From: Jiangella mangrovi
GTDB taxonomy: Bacteria; Actinomycetota; Actinomycetes; Jiangellales; Jiangellaceae
DNA: 64,000 nucleotides
Direction of reading: 5' to 3'
Assembly (NCBI RefSeq): GCF_014204975.1
Contig: NZ_JACHMM010000001.1
Location: forward strand, 3,596,001-3,660,000
This document shows, one piece after another, positions 8,077 to 16,810 of the stretch. Under the pieces are notes generated by a model that had not been told where the DNA came from, ran no database searches, and worked only from the letters and a program-made list of their open reading frames with translations. A program made the translations under genes and the position numbers. Within the stretch, counting starts at the first letter, position 1. Each line of letters begins with the position of its first letter.

Positions 8077-10713
8077 ATGACGGCACCTGCGGACACGACG
8101 TCGACCTTCGCCCTGCTCACGGACGGACGCACCGTGGAGATCCGAGTGCCGGGCGACGGCGATCTCGCCGGTCTGCTGGAGCTGCACCGGCGGATGTCGC
8201 CGGAGAACCTCTACCTGCGGTTCTTCGGCTCCAATGCGCGCGTGGCGGTCGACATGGCTGAGCGCATCTGCGCGGCGCCCGAATTGGCCGGCAACGCTCT
8301 GGTGGCGTGCCTCGGCGGGCGCATCGTGGGGGTGGTCCACTACGAGCCGCCCGACCGGCACGGCGTCGCGGAGATCGCGATCGTCATCGCCGACGATCTC
8401 CATCATCGGGGCATCGGTACCCTGCTCATCGAGCACCTCGCCTCGCGCGCTCGTGCCCACGGCGTGACGGCCTTCCGCGCCGAGGTCCTCGGGCAGAATC
8501 ACGCCGTCCTGCAGGTCTTCGCGGACGCCGGCCTCCCAGCCACCAGCACCGTGCGGTCGGGCATCGTCGAGCTCACCGTCCCGCTCGACGTCGACGACCG
8601 ATACCTGGACGCCGTCGCGGACCGGGAACGGCGTGCCGACGTCGAGAGCCTGCGGCCGCTGTTGCGGCCCGCCTCCGTCGCGATCGTCGGTGCCAGCCGG
8701 GACGAGCACGCCGTCGGCCACGCCATCCTGCGCAACGCCCGTGCCGGTGGCTTCACCGGCGACCTCTACGCCGTGAACCCGAGGGCGACGACGGTTGCCG
8801 GCGTCGCCTGCCATCCGTCCGTCCTCGCGTTGCCAACTGCACCCGAGCTGGCCGTGGTCGCTGTGCCCGCCGGCGTCGTGTGTGGCGTGGCCGAGCAGTG
8901 CGGTGAGCGGGGCGTGCGTGCACTGGTCGTCGTCACCTCCGGTTTCGACGCGACCACAGGGGCACAGCTGCTCGCGACCTGTCGGCGTTACGGCATGCGG
9001 CTCGTCGGGCCCAACTGCTTCGGCGTCGTGGACACGACCGCCGGACTGGATCTCACCTTTGGCGTGCGGCCACCGCGTCCGGGCGGGGCTGGCATCGTCG
9101 TGCAGTCCGGCGGCGTCGGCATCGGCTTGCTCGAGCACCTGGACCGGCTCGACCTGGGCGTGTCCTCGTTCGTCTCCGTCGGCGACAAGTACGACGTCAG
9201 CGGGAACGACCTGATGCGCTGGTGGGAGACCGACGGCGCCACCCGGTTCGGCATCCTGTACCTGGAGTCGTTCGGCAACCCGCGCAAGTTCTCGCGCGTC
9301 GCGCGCCGGCTGGCGCGGACGATGCCGTTGCTGACGGTGCTCGCCGGCCGCTCCGATGCAGGACAGCGCGCCGCGGTGTCCCACACCGCCGCGACGGCCA
9401 CACCTGCGGTGACCCGCGAGGCGCTGTTCCGCCAGGCCGGTGTCATCACCACGACGACCCTCAGCGAGCTGATCGACACCGTCGCACTCATCGGGCACCA
9501 GCCGCTTCCGGCCGGGTACCGAGTCGCGGTGGTGACCAATGCCGGCGGCGCCGGGGTGCTGGCCGCGGATGCCTGCACCGACGCCGGCCTCGAGGTCGCA
9601 TCGCTGGCCGAGGAGACGCGACAGCGGTTGCGCACATTGCTCCCGGCGGGTGCCGCCTGCGCCGGCCCGGTCGACACGACCGCCGCGGTGCCCGCGGAGC
9701 TGTTCGCGCGGTGCATCGCGATGGTGGCCGGGGCCCAGGAGGTCGACGCCATCGTCGCGGTCACCGTCCCGACGGCGGTCAGCGACCCCGGCACCGGCGT
9801 CCGGTCCATCGCGGGCACACCGATCGCAGCGGTCGCCATCGACCAGGCCGAGACGGTCACGGTCCGCGACGGCGTGCCCTGGTACGCCGGGCCGGAAGCG
9901 GCCGCCTGGGCATTGCGACGGGCCGCCGATCGTGCCAAATGGCTGACGCGTCCCGAGGGCCGGGTTCCCGTCCTCGACGGCATCGACCGGACCCGCGCCG
10001 CCGCCATCATCGCCGATGGTCTCGACGCCCGCCCGGATGGTGGCTGGCTGGACGCGACTGCCGCGTTCGAGCTGCTGACCACCTACAGCATCCCCATGGT
10101 CGGCGTGCGCTTCGCCACGACCGAGGACGCCGCCGCCCGCGCCGCGGCCGAGCTCGGGGGAGTGGTGGGCCTCAAGGCGGACGTCGTCGGGATCGTGCAC
10201 AAGTCCGACGCCGGGGCCGTCATCCTCGGCCTGGCGACGGAAAGGGCGGTCCGCGCGGCCTACGGCGAGCTGATCGGACGGTTCGGCGACCGGCTCCGCG
10301 GCGCGCAGGTCCAGCAGATGGCGTCCGACGGCGTCGAGGTGCTGGCCGGGGTCGTGCAGGAGCCGACGTTCGGCCCGCTCGTCGTGTTCGGTTCGGGTGG
10401 CGTGACGACCGACGTGCTGCCGGACCGCGCCGCCCGGCTGGCCCCGTTGACCGACGTCGACGCGGCCGAACTCGTGCGATCGCCGAGGATCGCGGCGGTC
10501 CTGCTGGGTTATCGCAGTCACCCCGCCGTCGACCTGGCGCGGTTGGAGGAGGTTCTCGTCCGCCTCGCCCGCCTCGCGACCGACCATCCCGAGATCGCCG
10601 AGATCGACCTGAACCCGGTCATCGCCCGGCCCGACGGTGTCGTGGCCGTCGACGCCCGGGTGCGCGTCGAGCCACACCCCACGTGGGACCCGTTTCTGCG
10701 GCGACTGCGCTGA
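8077..10713 (+). CDS. GNAT-fused ADP-forming acyl/acetyl-CoA synthetase
   Basis: 878 residues from an ATG behind GGGAGG. Residues 1-175 form a GNAT acetyltransferase (HHRGIGTLLIEHL acetyl-CoA loop). From about 195 comes a CoA-binding Rossmann domain (ASVAIVGASRDEHAVG), then succinyl-CoA-ligase-like domains (VVQSGGVGIGLLEH; VAVVTNAGGAGVLAADA). The last 220 residues are an ATP-grasp domain (GGVVGLKADVVGIVHKSDAG, QEPTFGPLVVFGSGG, EIDLNPVIA). Enzymes of this type convert acyl-CoA, ADP and phosphate to acid plus ATP, or run in reverse; the GNAT part may acetylate the ligase or other proteins. With the pyruvate oxidoreductase downstream it could make ATP from acetyl-CoA under hypoxia. Substrate is inferred. 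Confidence 0.9.
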   Translation: MTAPADTTSTFALLTDGRTVEIRVPGDGDLAGLLELHRRMSPENLYLRFFGSNARVAVDMAERICAAPELAGNALVACLGGRIVGVVHYEPPDRHGVAEIAIVIADDLHHRGIGTLLIEHLASRARAHGVTAFRAEVLGQNHAVLQVFADAGLPATSTVRSGIVELTVPLDVDDRYLDAVADRERRADVESLRPLLRPASVAIVGASRDEHAVGHAILRNARAGGFTGDLYAVNPRATTVAGVACHPSVLALPTAPELAVVAVPAGVVCGVAEQCGERGVRALVVVTSGFDATTGAQLLATCRRYGMRLVGPNCFGVVDTTAGLDLTFGVRPPRPGGAGIVVQSGGVGIGLLEHLDRLDLGVSSFVSVGDKYDVSGNDLMRWWETDGATRFGILYLESFGNPRKFSRVARRLARTMPLLTVLAGRSDAGQRAAVSHTAATATPAVTREALFRQAGVITTTTLSELIDTVALIGHQPLPAGYRVAVVTNAGGAGVLAADACTDAGLEVASLAEETRQRLRTLLPAGAACAGPVDTTAAVPAELFARCIAMVAGAQEVDAIVAVTVPTAVSDPGTGVRSIAGTPIAAVAIDQAETVTVRDGVPWYAGPEAAAWALRRAADRAKWLTRPEGRVPVLDGIDRTRAAAIIADGLDARPDGGWLDATAAFELLTTYSIPMVGVRFATTEDAAARAAAELGGVVGLKADVVGIVHKSDAGAVILGLATERAVRAAYGELIGRFGDRLRGAQVQQMASDGVEVLAGVVQEPTFGPLVVFGSGGVTTDVLPDRAARLAPLTDVDAAELVRSPRIAAVLLGYRSHPAVDLARLEEVLVRLARLATDHPEIAEIDLNPVIARPDGVVAVDARVRVEPHPTWDPFLRRLR

Positions 10714-10803
10714 CCAGCCGAGCGGCCCGTGCCTCAGGACATCAGGCCGCCGTCCGAGGTGACGACCCGAGGCGGCCGCGACACCGCCCGGGTACCGCGG
10801 ATG

Positions 10804-10838
10804 AGGACCATCGGTCCTCGGCCGGCGACCATGGCCCC
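10804..10838. promoter_or_regulatory. Paired candidate DevR/OsdR boxes upstream of VOC gene
   Basis: AGGACCATCGGTCC (10804-10817) and GCGACCATGGCCCC (10825-10838) share the GGAC-N4-G(G/T)CC layout and are spaced 21 bp start to start, two helical turns. They end about 52 bp before the GTG of the VOC protein gene, suiting a promoter-proximal activator pair. Confidence 0.55.
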
Positions 10839-10890
10839 TAACGGCTCTCGGCACGTGGCGCGACGATCGTCGTGTAGGAGAGATCGGCAG

Positions 10891-11256
10891 GTGAGCACCA
10901 TGGTCAACCCAGTGGTCCACTTCGAGATCGGTTCCCGCGACGCCGGCCGGCTCGCCGGTTTCTACCGGGAACTGTTCGGTTGGACCTTCGACGAGACCGA
11001 CCCGGCTTACCCAGTCGTGGCCGACACCGGCAAGGACGGCATGGGCGGCGGCATCATGCAGCTGCCCGAGGACGTGCCGCCGTACGTCACTGTCTACGTG
11101 TCTGTCGAGAACCTCGACGACACATTGCGGCGTGCCGAAGAACTCGGCGCCAGCACGATCGTCAAGCCGACGGCCATCCGTGACATCGGCGAGTTCGCCA
11201 TGTTCACCGATCCCGAGGGCCACGTCGTCGGCCTGTTCACCACGGCCACCGGGTGA
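10891..11256 (+). CDS. VOC/glyoxalase-fold protein
   Basis: 121 residues, a single vicinal-oxygen-chelate unit pair: PVVHFEIGSRDAGRLAGFY at the start and FTDPEGHVVGLF at the end, as in small glyoxalase/bleomycin-resistance-like proteins. The middle has a Gly-rich GMGGGIMQLP segment. GTG 10891 is chosen because AGGAGA is 8 bases upstream; ATG 10900 is an alternative. The substrate is unknown. The two candidate boxes upstream suggest it belongs to the hypoxia regulon. Confidence 0.82.
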   Translation: MSTMVNPVVHFEIGSRDAGRLAGFYRELFGWTFDETDPAYPVVADTGKDGMGGGIMQLPEDVPPYVTVYVSVENLDDTLRRAEELGASTIVKPTAIRDIGEFAMFTDPEGHVVGLFTTATG

Positions 11257-11335
11257 TCATCCGGCGCGAACAACGGCCGGCGCCGGCGCTGGCCAATAGC
11301 ACGCCGTGAGGCGCGACGAGACCCGGGAGGTTCCC

Positions 11336-11977
11336 ATGAGACGGATGTCCATACTGGTGGCCGGTCTGGTCGTGATCGTGTTGGTGACGGCACTGGGTGC
11401 ATTCGCCATGACGCGATCCTCCATCCCGGACGGCTTCTCGCAGAGTGACGTCGACCGGGGCCGGCCCCACGATTCGTGGGGCTCGATGGCGAGCGGGATG
11501 ATGGGCCGGCTCGATGCTCGCGGTGAGCCGGAGTATCTGGCCGAGATGGTCGCTCACCATGAGGAGGCCGTCGATGCTGCGCGGCAGCTGGCCAGGTCGG
11601 ACCGACCGGAAATGCGGCGCTTCGGTGAGTCGATCGTCGAGACTCAGTCAGCGCAGATCCAGCAGATGCGGACCTGGCTGCGAGCCTGGTACCCGGGGCA
11701 CCAGCGGGACGCCGACGGCTATCGGCCGATGATGCGCGACCTGTCGGGGCTGTCCGGTGACGAGCTCGACGAGGTCTTCCTGCGCGAGATGATCGGCCAC
11801 CACATGGTCGCGGTGATGTGGTCACAGCAGCTGTTGTGGGGAGGCGGCGTGCATGAGCAGGTGGCCGAGCTGGCCCGAACGATCCGCGACGACCAGCACG
11901 CTGAGATCGTGGACATGCAGCGCTGGCTCGCGCAGTGGTTCGACTGGCGCGACATGGGCCCAGGAGCGATGCGGTGA
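11336..11977 (+). CDS. DUF305 membrane-anchored protein
   Basis: 213 residues from an ATG with GGGAGG 5 bases upstream. One N-terminal hydrophobic segment (ILVAGLVVIVLVTALGAFA) acts as signal or anchor. The outside part is the four-helix DUF305 fold, with the repeated motif seen twice: FLREMIGHHMVAV, and in the first half EYLAEMVAHHEEAV, each with the His-His pair. DUF305 proteins are often found near copper or metal stress genes; the His/Met pairs suggest metal binding. Transcribed after the VOC gene with a 79-bp gap, possibly together. Confidence 0.88.
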   Translation: MRRMSILVAGLVVIVLVTALGAFAMTRSSIPDGFSQSDVDRGRPHDSWGSMASGMMGRLDARGEPEYLAEMVAHHEEAVDAARQLARSDRPEMRRFGESIVETQSAQIQQMRTWLRAWYPGHQRDADGYRPMMRDLSGLSGDELDEVFLREMIGHHMVAVMWSQQLLWGGGVHEQVAELARTIRDDQHAEIVDMQRWLAQWFDWRDMGPGAMR

Positions 11978-11981
11978 TCAT

Positions 11982-12006
11982 GGCCTGAGCCGCCGGCTCC
12001 AGGGCC
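11982..12006. terminator. Possible hairpin terminator between convergent genes
   Basis: GAGCC-gcc-GGCTC with flanking GGCC arms lies just after the DUF305 stop and before the end of the convergent GyrI-like gene. There is no T-tract, as often in high-GC bacteria, so this is only a structural suggestion. Confidence 0.35.
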
Positions 12007-12085
12007 TCACCTCGTTAGGACCGCGCCGCGCTCGGGACGCACCCGTCGCAAGGCTGCCGATGGATGACCGGACATCTCCCGGCCG

Positions 12086-12631
12086 TTACCGGCGGCGCCA
12101 CCATGGGCGGACCGTGCGCCGCAGATATGGCACGACGATCTGGGTACGCCAGCGCCGCGGGTCGGGCTCGGCGTTGGGATCGGTCTCGTAGATCTCCCAG
12201 TGTGGCCCGGCTGGCGCGCGGCCGTGAGTGGTCACCCAGTTCGCCAGCGTCTCGAAGGCGGTCTCGAGTCCCTCGTAGTGGCCACGGTGCGTGGTGACGG
12301 CGGCTGGGCCGCCTGGGAGGCTCGAGGGTTCGACCTCTCCGTCGGTGTCGATTGGCCGGTTCACGGGGAAGCCCGCCTCCACGACCGCGGTGCCATCGAT
12401 GATGGCCAGTCGTGCGAACGGCGGTCCGGCGGGCTTCAGGCCGTGGCGGCGCAGGAATCGCGCGACCAGGTGATGTGCGATGCCGAGCCAGCCGCCCAGA
12501 TCGTCGGCCGGGACGTGAGCCCGCACGACGGCCGTGGGCTGCTCGATCAGGTCGCGTCTGGCGATCTTGTAGCGTTTCGACGGGCTCGTGGAGGCTTCTC
12601 GCAGCTCGCGGGTGCGTTCCTGGATGCTCAC
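12086..12631 (-). CDS. GyrI-like effector-binding domain protein
   Basis: About 181 residues from GTG 12631, which has GGAGG at the right distance; a longer ATG at 12661 lacks a ribosome site. The sequence has the GyrI/AraC effector-binding layout: YKIARRDLIEQPTAVVRAHV at the start, ADDLGGWLGIAHHLVARFL, a VEAGFPVNRPI strand, a GHYEGLETAFETLANWVTTHG helix with catalytic-type Glu, and a final ETDPNAEPDPRRWRTQIVVP. Such domains bind or hydrolyse small molecules and can act alone. There is no DNA-binding domain. A palindromic CGGCCCTTCGGCCG at 12734-12747 lies about 100 bp upstream and could be a weak box. Confidence 0.8.
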   Translation of the reverse strand: MSIQERTRELREASTSPSKRYKIARRDLIEQPTAVVRAHVPADDLGGWLGIAHHLVARFLRRHGLKPAGPPFARLAIIDGTAVVEAGFPVNRPIDTDGEVEPSSLPGGPAAVTTHRGHYEGLETAFETLANWVTTHGRAPAGPHWEIYETDPNAEPDPRRWRTQIVVPYLRRTVRPWWRRR

Positions 12632-12871
12632 CGTGATCGCCTCCGGCCGGGATCGAGACATGTGCCCGCTGCGGCGCCCACCAGCCGGTGTGATCCCGCC
12701 GGAGCTGACCCATCGCGGCGATGGTGCGCTTCGCGGCCCTTCGGCCGCCATCCCCAACGCTCCGGGGTTTCGCCCTCCTGACTGGTGGGCGTCACTGTCG
12801 ATGATCCGCTCCGGGGAAGGCCGCCGACAGAGCCGTCGGTCCCGGCGCCGCCGGGACCGAAGCCCTCGGCT

Positions 12872-13816
12872 CTAGGAGGGAGTGCCCGAAGCGGACCGGG
12901 TCGTCGCTCGCTGCGGCGTCCGTGCGTGCCCAGGGTGCACGACGGCGACGGGGCACCGCGCCTCGTGCAGGAGATGCTGGCCGACCGAGCCGAGCACCAG
13001 GCCGGACACGCGGCCGCGGCCGCGCGATCCGACGACCACCAGCTGCGCAGTCGCGCTGGCGGCGGCGAGGTCGGCGCCGGGGCCTGCAGCGGAGAGATGC
13101 GAGGCCACCTGCACACCGGGATGGCGGGCCGCGTAGTTCGCCAGTCGCGCGGCCAGCCGCGGCACCATGCCGCCGAAGTGGGCGTCGGGATGCCGCGGCT
13201 CGCCGAGGTCGGGCCGGCCGGCGTGCAGCACGACGAGCGGCACCCCGCGGGCGGCCGCCTCGCGAAACGCGAAGTCGAGCACGCCGTCGGCGGCACGGTC
13301 GTCGGCGATACCGACGACGATCGGGAGGCCGTCGGACCCGGCGGCGGGCTCGGTTCCGACGACGATCACCGGGCACCGCGCGTGGGCCGCGACCGTCGCG
13401 CTCACCGAACCCAGCGCAGCGGCAGCGACCGGTCCGCGTCGGCGGGTACCGACGACGAGCATGGCGGCGTCGGCAGCGTCCTCGATCAGAGCGGTCGCGG
13501 CTGAGCCGGGGGCCCGCCGCCCGCTCACCGACTCGGGCCGCAACTGCAGCCGGGCGATGGACAGAGCCCGGTCCAGGTCGTCGTCGGAGGGATGCCGGCC
13601 GGGGTTGGCAGGGAGCAGGAAGGTCTCGCCGTCACGGGTCGGCTGATAGGGCACGTAGCGCTGTACCTCGGGCGCGTCGGCGACCAGCACGACGCGCAGC
13701 GGTACGCGGTGCAGCCGTGCGGCCGTCACCGCCCACCGCAGGGCATTCTCACTGTCCGGCCGGCCGTCGATCCCGACGACGATCGGCCGGTCGGTTGCTC
13801 TGAGTGCGGTCCACAT
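12872..13816 (-). CDS. Universal stress protein, tandem two-domain
   Basis: 314 residues from ATG 13816, preceded by AGGAGG; the longer open frame to 13849 has no site. Domain 1 begins PIVVGIDGRPDSENALRWAV and ends GTRRRGPVAAAALGSVSATVA. Domain 2 begins PIVVGIADDRAADGVLDFA and ends GSRGRGRVSGLVLGSVGQHLL. The second domain's first loop lacks the usual DGS, but the ATP-loop glycine pattern remains. It is divergent from the GAPDH operon, so both may respond to the box at 13913. Confidence 0.92.
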   Translation of the reverse strand: MWTALRATDRPIVVGIDGRPDSENALRWAVTAARLHRVPLRVVLVADAPEVQRYVPYQPTRDGETFLLPANPGRHPSDDDLDRALSIARLQLRPESVSGRRAPGSAATALIEDAADAAMLVVGTRRRGPVAAAALGSVSATVAAHARCPVIVVGTEPAAGSDGLPIVVGIADDRAADGVLDFAFREAAARGVPLVVLHAGRPDLGEPRHPDAHFGGMVPRLAARLANYAARHPGVQVASHLSAAGPGADLAAASATAQLVVVGSRGRGRVSGLVLGSVGQHLLHEARCPVAVVHPGHARTPQRATTRSASGTPS

Positions 13817-13912
13817 GGTCGGCCTCCTGGTACCCGGGACGACGCGCATGTCGTCGCCGTCGTCGTCATCACCGTCCTGCCGCTGTTGCCGGCCGGGTAG
13901 GGCCGCAGGGTC

Positions 13913-13926
13913 GGGTCCCTGGGCCC
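13913..13926. promoter_or_regulatory. Candidate DevR/OsdR box between USP and GAPDH operon
   Basis: GGGTCCCTGGGCCC has a perfect right half-site and one change from GGGAC in the left. It lies 97 bp from the USP start and 101 bp from the GAPDH start, in the 197-bp divergent gap. A GGGGACC half-site follows at 13934. Confidence 0.5.
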
Positions 13927-14013
13927 GAGCCGCGGGGACCTCCTTCTCTGTGGCCCCGGCCGCCCGCGGCGAAGGCTGGAGGTGAGAAGTCGAACCAGAC
14001 GCGGAGGCGGATC

Positions 14014-15015
14014 ATGACCGTACGAGTGGGCATCAACGGATTCGGCCACATCGGGCGCACCTACCTGCGCGCCGTGCTCGGCCGGGGGATCGACGTGGTC
14101 GCCGTCAACGACGTTGCGGACGTCGGGACGCTGGCGCATCTGCTCGCCTTCGATTCCACCTACGGCCGGTTGCGCCAGGAAGTGGAGACCGACGAGTCGG
14201 CGCTCCTCGTCGACGGGCACCGGATCGAGGTGTTCGGCGAGCGAGAGCCCGAGCGCCTGCCATGGGGCGAGCTCGGTGTGGACATCGTCATCGAGTCCAC
14301 GGGCAGGTTCCGGACGCGGGACGACGCGGCCGCGCATCTCAAGGCCGGCGCGCGCAAGGTCCTCATCTCCGCACCCGGCAAGAGCGTCGACGTCACCCTC
14401 GTGATGGGTGTCAACGAGCACATCTACGACCCCGAGGTCCACGACGTCGTCTCCAACGCATCCTGCACGACGAACTGCGTCGCCCCCATGGTCAAGGTGC
14501 TGAATGACGCGTTCGGGATCGTCAAGGGCTTCATGACGACGGTGCACGGCTATACCGGCGACCAGAAGCTGCTGGACGGCCCGCACAAGGACCTGCGCCG
14601 TGCGCGATCCGCCGCGGTGAACATCATCCCGACCAGCACCGGCGCCGCCCGCTCCGTGGGCGTCGTGATCCCTGAGCTGGCCGGCCGCCTGGACGGGGTG
14701 GCGCTGCGGGTGCCCGTCGAGGACGGCTCCCTGGTGGATCTGGCCGTCGTGCTCGAACGCGGCGTCACGGCCGCCGAGGTGAACCAGGCCTTCCAGTTGG
14801 CGGCCGGCAGCGGACTGCTCGCGGGCCGGCTCTCCTACGTCACCCGGCCGATCGTGTCGCGGGACGTCATCGGCGACTCTGCGGCGTGCCTGTTCGACTC
14901 GAGTCTCACCGCGGCCGACGGCGACCTGGTGAAGGTCTTCGGCTGGTACGACAACGAGTGGGGCTACACCGCTCAGCTCGCCGACCTCACCACCTACGTG
15001 GCCGACCGGCTCTGA
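14014..15015 (+). CDS. gap: Glyceraldehyde-3-phosphate dehydrogenase, type I
   Basis: 333 residues, full length. The NAD-binding start is RVGINGFGHIGRTYLRA; the active-site Cys lies in SNASCTTNCVAP and the partner His in TTVHGYTGDQKLLDGPH. The typical WYDNEWGYT motif is near the end. It oxidises glyceraldehyde 3-phosphate to 1,3-bisphosphoglycerate. It leads the operon gap-porG-porA-porB-flavoprotein-pps, which is an unusual home for GAPDH and suggests a low-oxygen glycolytic copy separate from a housekeeping one. GCGGAGG precedes the ATG. Confidence 0.96.
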   Translation: MTVRVGINGFGHIGRTYLRAVLGRGIDVVAVNDVADVGTLAHLLAFDSTYGRLRQEVETDESALLVDGHRIEVFGEREPERLPWGELGVDIVIESTGRFRTRDDAAAHLKAGARKVLISAPGKSVDVTLVMGVNEHIYDPEVHDVVSNASCTTNCVAPMVKVLNDAFGIVKGFMTTVHGYTGDQKLLDGPHKDLRRARSAAVNIIPTSTGAARSVGVVIPELAGRLDGVALRVPVEDGSLVDLAVVLERGVTAAEVNQAFQLAAGSGLLAGRLSYVTRPIVSRDVIGDSAACLFDSSLTAADGDLVKVFGWYDNEWGYTAQLADLTTYVADRL

Positions 15016-15030
15016 CTCGAGGGCGGCGTG

Positions 15031-15624
15031 ATGTCCAGCTCCATGTTTCAGGTGCGGATCCACGGGCGCGGAGGCCAAGGTGTCGTGACAGCGGCCGAGC
15101 TGCTGTCCGTCGCCGCCTTCGCCGAGGGCCGGCACGCGCAGGCGTTCCCGAGCTTCGGCTCGGAGCGCACGGGCGCGCCGGTGGTCGCGTTCTGCCGGAT
15201 CGCCGACGTCGCGATCCGGCTGCGCGAGCCGGTGCTGAGTCCGGACGCGATCATCGTTCAGGACCTGACCCTCTTCGAGGCGATGGACGTGTTCGCCGGC
15301 CTGAAGGACGGCGGTTACGTCCTGCTGAACGCGCCGTCGGGTCCGGCCGAGCTGGGAATCGGCGAGCGGCTGCGCCGGTATCTGCCGGGCCACGTCGCCA
15401 CGGTCCCTGCCAGTGAGCTGGCGGAGCGGCACATCGGCCGCCCAGTGCCCAATGCGGCGTTGCTCGGCGCCTTCGCCGCCCTGACGGGGGTGGTGTCCGT
15501 CGACTCCGTGCTGGCAGCCATCAGGGGCCGGTTCGGCGACGGTCTCGTCGAGGGCAACCTCGCCGCCGCTGCCGAGGCCTGCGACCTGGTCCATGCCGAG
15601 CTGGGGAGTAGATCTCATGCGTAG
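15031..15624 (+). CDS. porG: Pyruvate/2-oxoacid:ferredoxin oxidoreductase gamma subunit
   Basis: 197 residues with the gamma-subunit start FQVRIHGRGGQGVVTAAELL, FPSFGSERTGAPV, and NAALLGAFAALTG. The ATG at 15031 follows GAGGGCGG, 15 bp after the gap stop; a GTG one codon earlier is possible. The gamma subunit completes the CoA-binding part of the enzyme that converts pyruvate and CoA to acetyl-CoA, CO2 and reduced ferredoxin. Its stop overlaps the alpha-subunit start. Confidence 0.93.
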   Translation: MSSSMFQVRIHGRGGQGVVTAAELLSVAAFAEGRHAQAFPSFGSERTGAPVVAFCRIADVAIRLREPVLSPDAIIVQDLTLFEAMDVFAGLKDGGYVLLNAPSGPAELGIGERLRRYLPGHVATVPASELAERHIGRPVPNAALLGAFAALTGVVSVDSVLAAIRGRFGDGLVEGNLAAAAEACDLVHAELGSRSHA

Positions 15625-16798
15625 GCAGATCGAGGGCTCGCAGGCCGTCGCCGCCGCCGTGGCCGTGTGCCGGCCGGAGGTGATCTGCGCCTACCCGATC
15701 TCGCCGCAGACGCACATCGTCGAGGCGCTGAGCGCGACCGTGAAGTCCGGTGCGCTCGCGCCCTGCGAGTTCATCAACGTCGAGTCCGAGTTCGCTGCCA
15801 TGTCCGTCGCCATCGGCGCGTCGGCCGCCGGCGCCCGCGCGTACACGGCGACCGCCAGCCAGGGACTGCTGTACATGGCCGAGGCTGTCTACAACGCGGC
15901 CGGGCTGGGTCTGCCGATCGTCATGACGATCGCCAACCGGGCCATCGGCGCGCCCATCAACATCTGGAACGACCACAGCGACTCGATGGTCATGCGCGAC
16001 GCCGGCTGGATCCAGCTCTACGCGGAGGACAACCAGGAGGCCGCCGACCTGCACGTCCAGGCGTTCGCGCTGGCGGAGCGGCTGTCGGTGCCGGTCATGG
16101 TGTGCATGGACGGCTTCGTCCTGACTCACGCCTTCGAGGAGGTCGACGTCCCCGAGCAGGACGTCGTCGACGCGTTCCTGCCGCCGTACCGGCCGCGCCA
16201 GGCACTGGACCCCTCCGATCCGGTCACCATCGGTGCGATGGTCGGTCCCGAGGCGTTCACGGAGGTCCGTTACCTCGCCCACGTCAACCAGTTGCGCGCG
16301 CTCGACGCGATCCCGGCGATCAGGGCGGGCTTTGCCGCGGCCTTCGGCCGGGACACCGGCGGCCTGGTGCGGCCGTACCGCACCGATGACGCCGACACCG
16401 TCGTGGTCGCGCTCGGATCCGTCCTCGGCACCGTCAAGGACGTGGCCGACGAGCTGCGCGACGACGGCGTGCCTGTGGGCGTCGTCGGCATCACCACCTA
16501 CCGGCCGTTCCCGTTCGATGCGGTGCGTGCCGCACTTGGGTCGGCACGCCGCGTCGTGGTGGTCGAGCGAGCGTTCTCGGCCGGCACCGGCGGCATCGTC
16601 ACGCCGGACGTGCGCGCCGCCGTCCCGGGCACGCCGTGCTCGACCGTGGTGGCCGGGCTCGGCGGCCGACCCATCACCAAGGCCTCGCTGCGCGACGTGC
16701 TGAGCGACGCGCACGGCGCCAGGCTCGAGCCGCTGACCTTCCTCGACCTCGATCTGACGAACGTCGAGCGCGAGCTCGCCCGCGCCACCGCCCGCTGA
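15617..16798 (+). CDS. porA: Pyruvate/2-oxoacid:ferredoxin oxidoreductase alpha subunit
   Basis: 393 residues from the ATG at 15617, which overlaps the porG stop by 8 bp. It shows the pyrimidine-binding domain of PFOR: EGSQAVAAAVAVCRPEVICAYPISPQT, INVESEFAAMSVAIGASAAG, TATASQGLLYMAEAVYNAAG, and PINIWNDHSDSM, followed by domain II (VVALGSVLGTVKDVADELR) and VVVERAFSAGTGG. The PISPQT and NDHSD motifs favour pyruvate-type enzymes. Part of an oxygen-sensitive complex unusual for aerobic actinomycetes but expected in a hypoxia operon. Confidence 0.94.
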   Translation: MRRQIEGSQAVAAAVAVCRPEVICAYPISPQTHIVEALSATVKSGALAPCEFINVESEFAAMSVAIGASAAGARAYTATASQGLLYMAEAVYNAAGLGLPIVMTIANRAIGAPINIWNDHSDSMVMRDAGWIQLYAEDNQEAADLHVQAFALAERLSVPVMVCMDGFVLTHAFEEVDVPEQDVVDAFLPPYRPRQALDPSDPVTIGAMVGPEAFTEVRYLAHVNQLRALDAIPAIRAGFAAAFGRDTGGLVRPYRTDDADTVVVALGSVLGTVKDVADELRDDGVPVGVVGITTYRPFPFDAVRAALGSARRVVVVERAFSAGTGGIVTPDVRAAVPGTPCSTVVAGLGGRPITKASLRDVLSDAHGARLEPLTFLDLDLTNVERELARATAR

Positions 16799-16810
16799 AG
16801 GAGGCGCCCC

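Noticed and set aside
7954..11223. A 1089-codon open frame on the minus strand opposite the ACS-GNAT gene
   Set aside because: It is antisense to a clearly coding gene, has Gly/Asp/Arg-rich low-complexity sequence with no domain, and arises from high GC at third positions.
12853..12866. GGGACCGAAGCCCT, another match to the DevR-type palindrome
   Set aside because: It lies at the 3' end of the USP gene and 220 bp from the GyrI-like start, a poor place for a promoter element; could be chance at this GC content.
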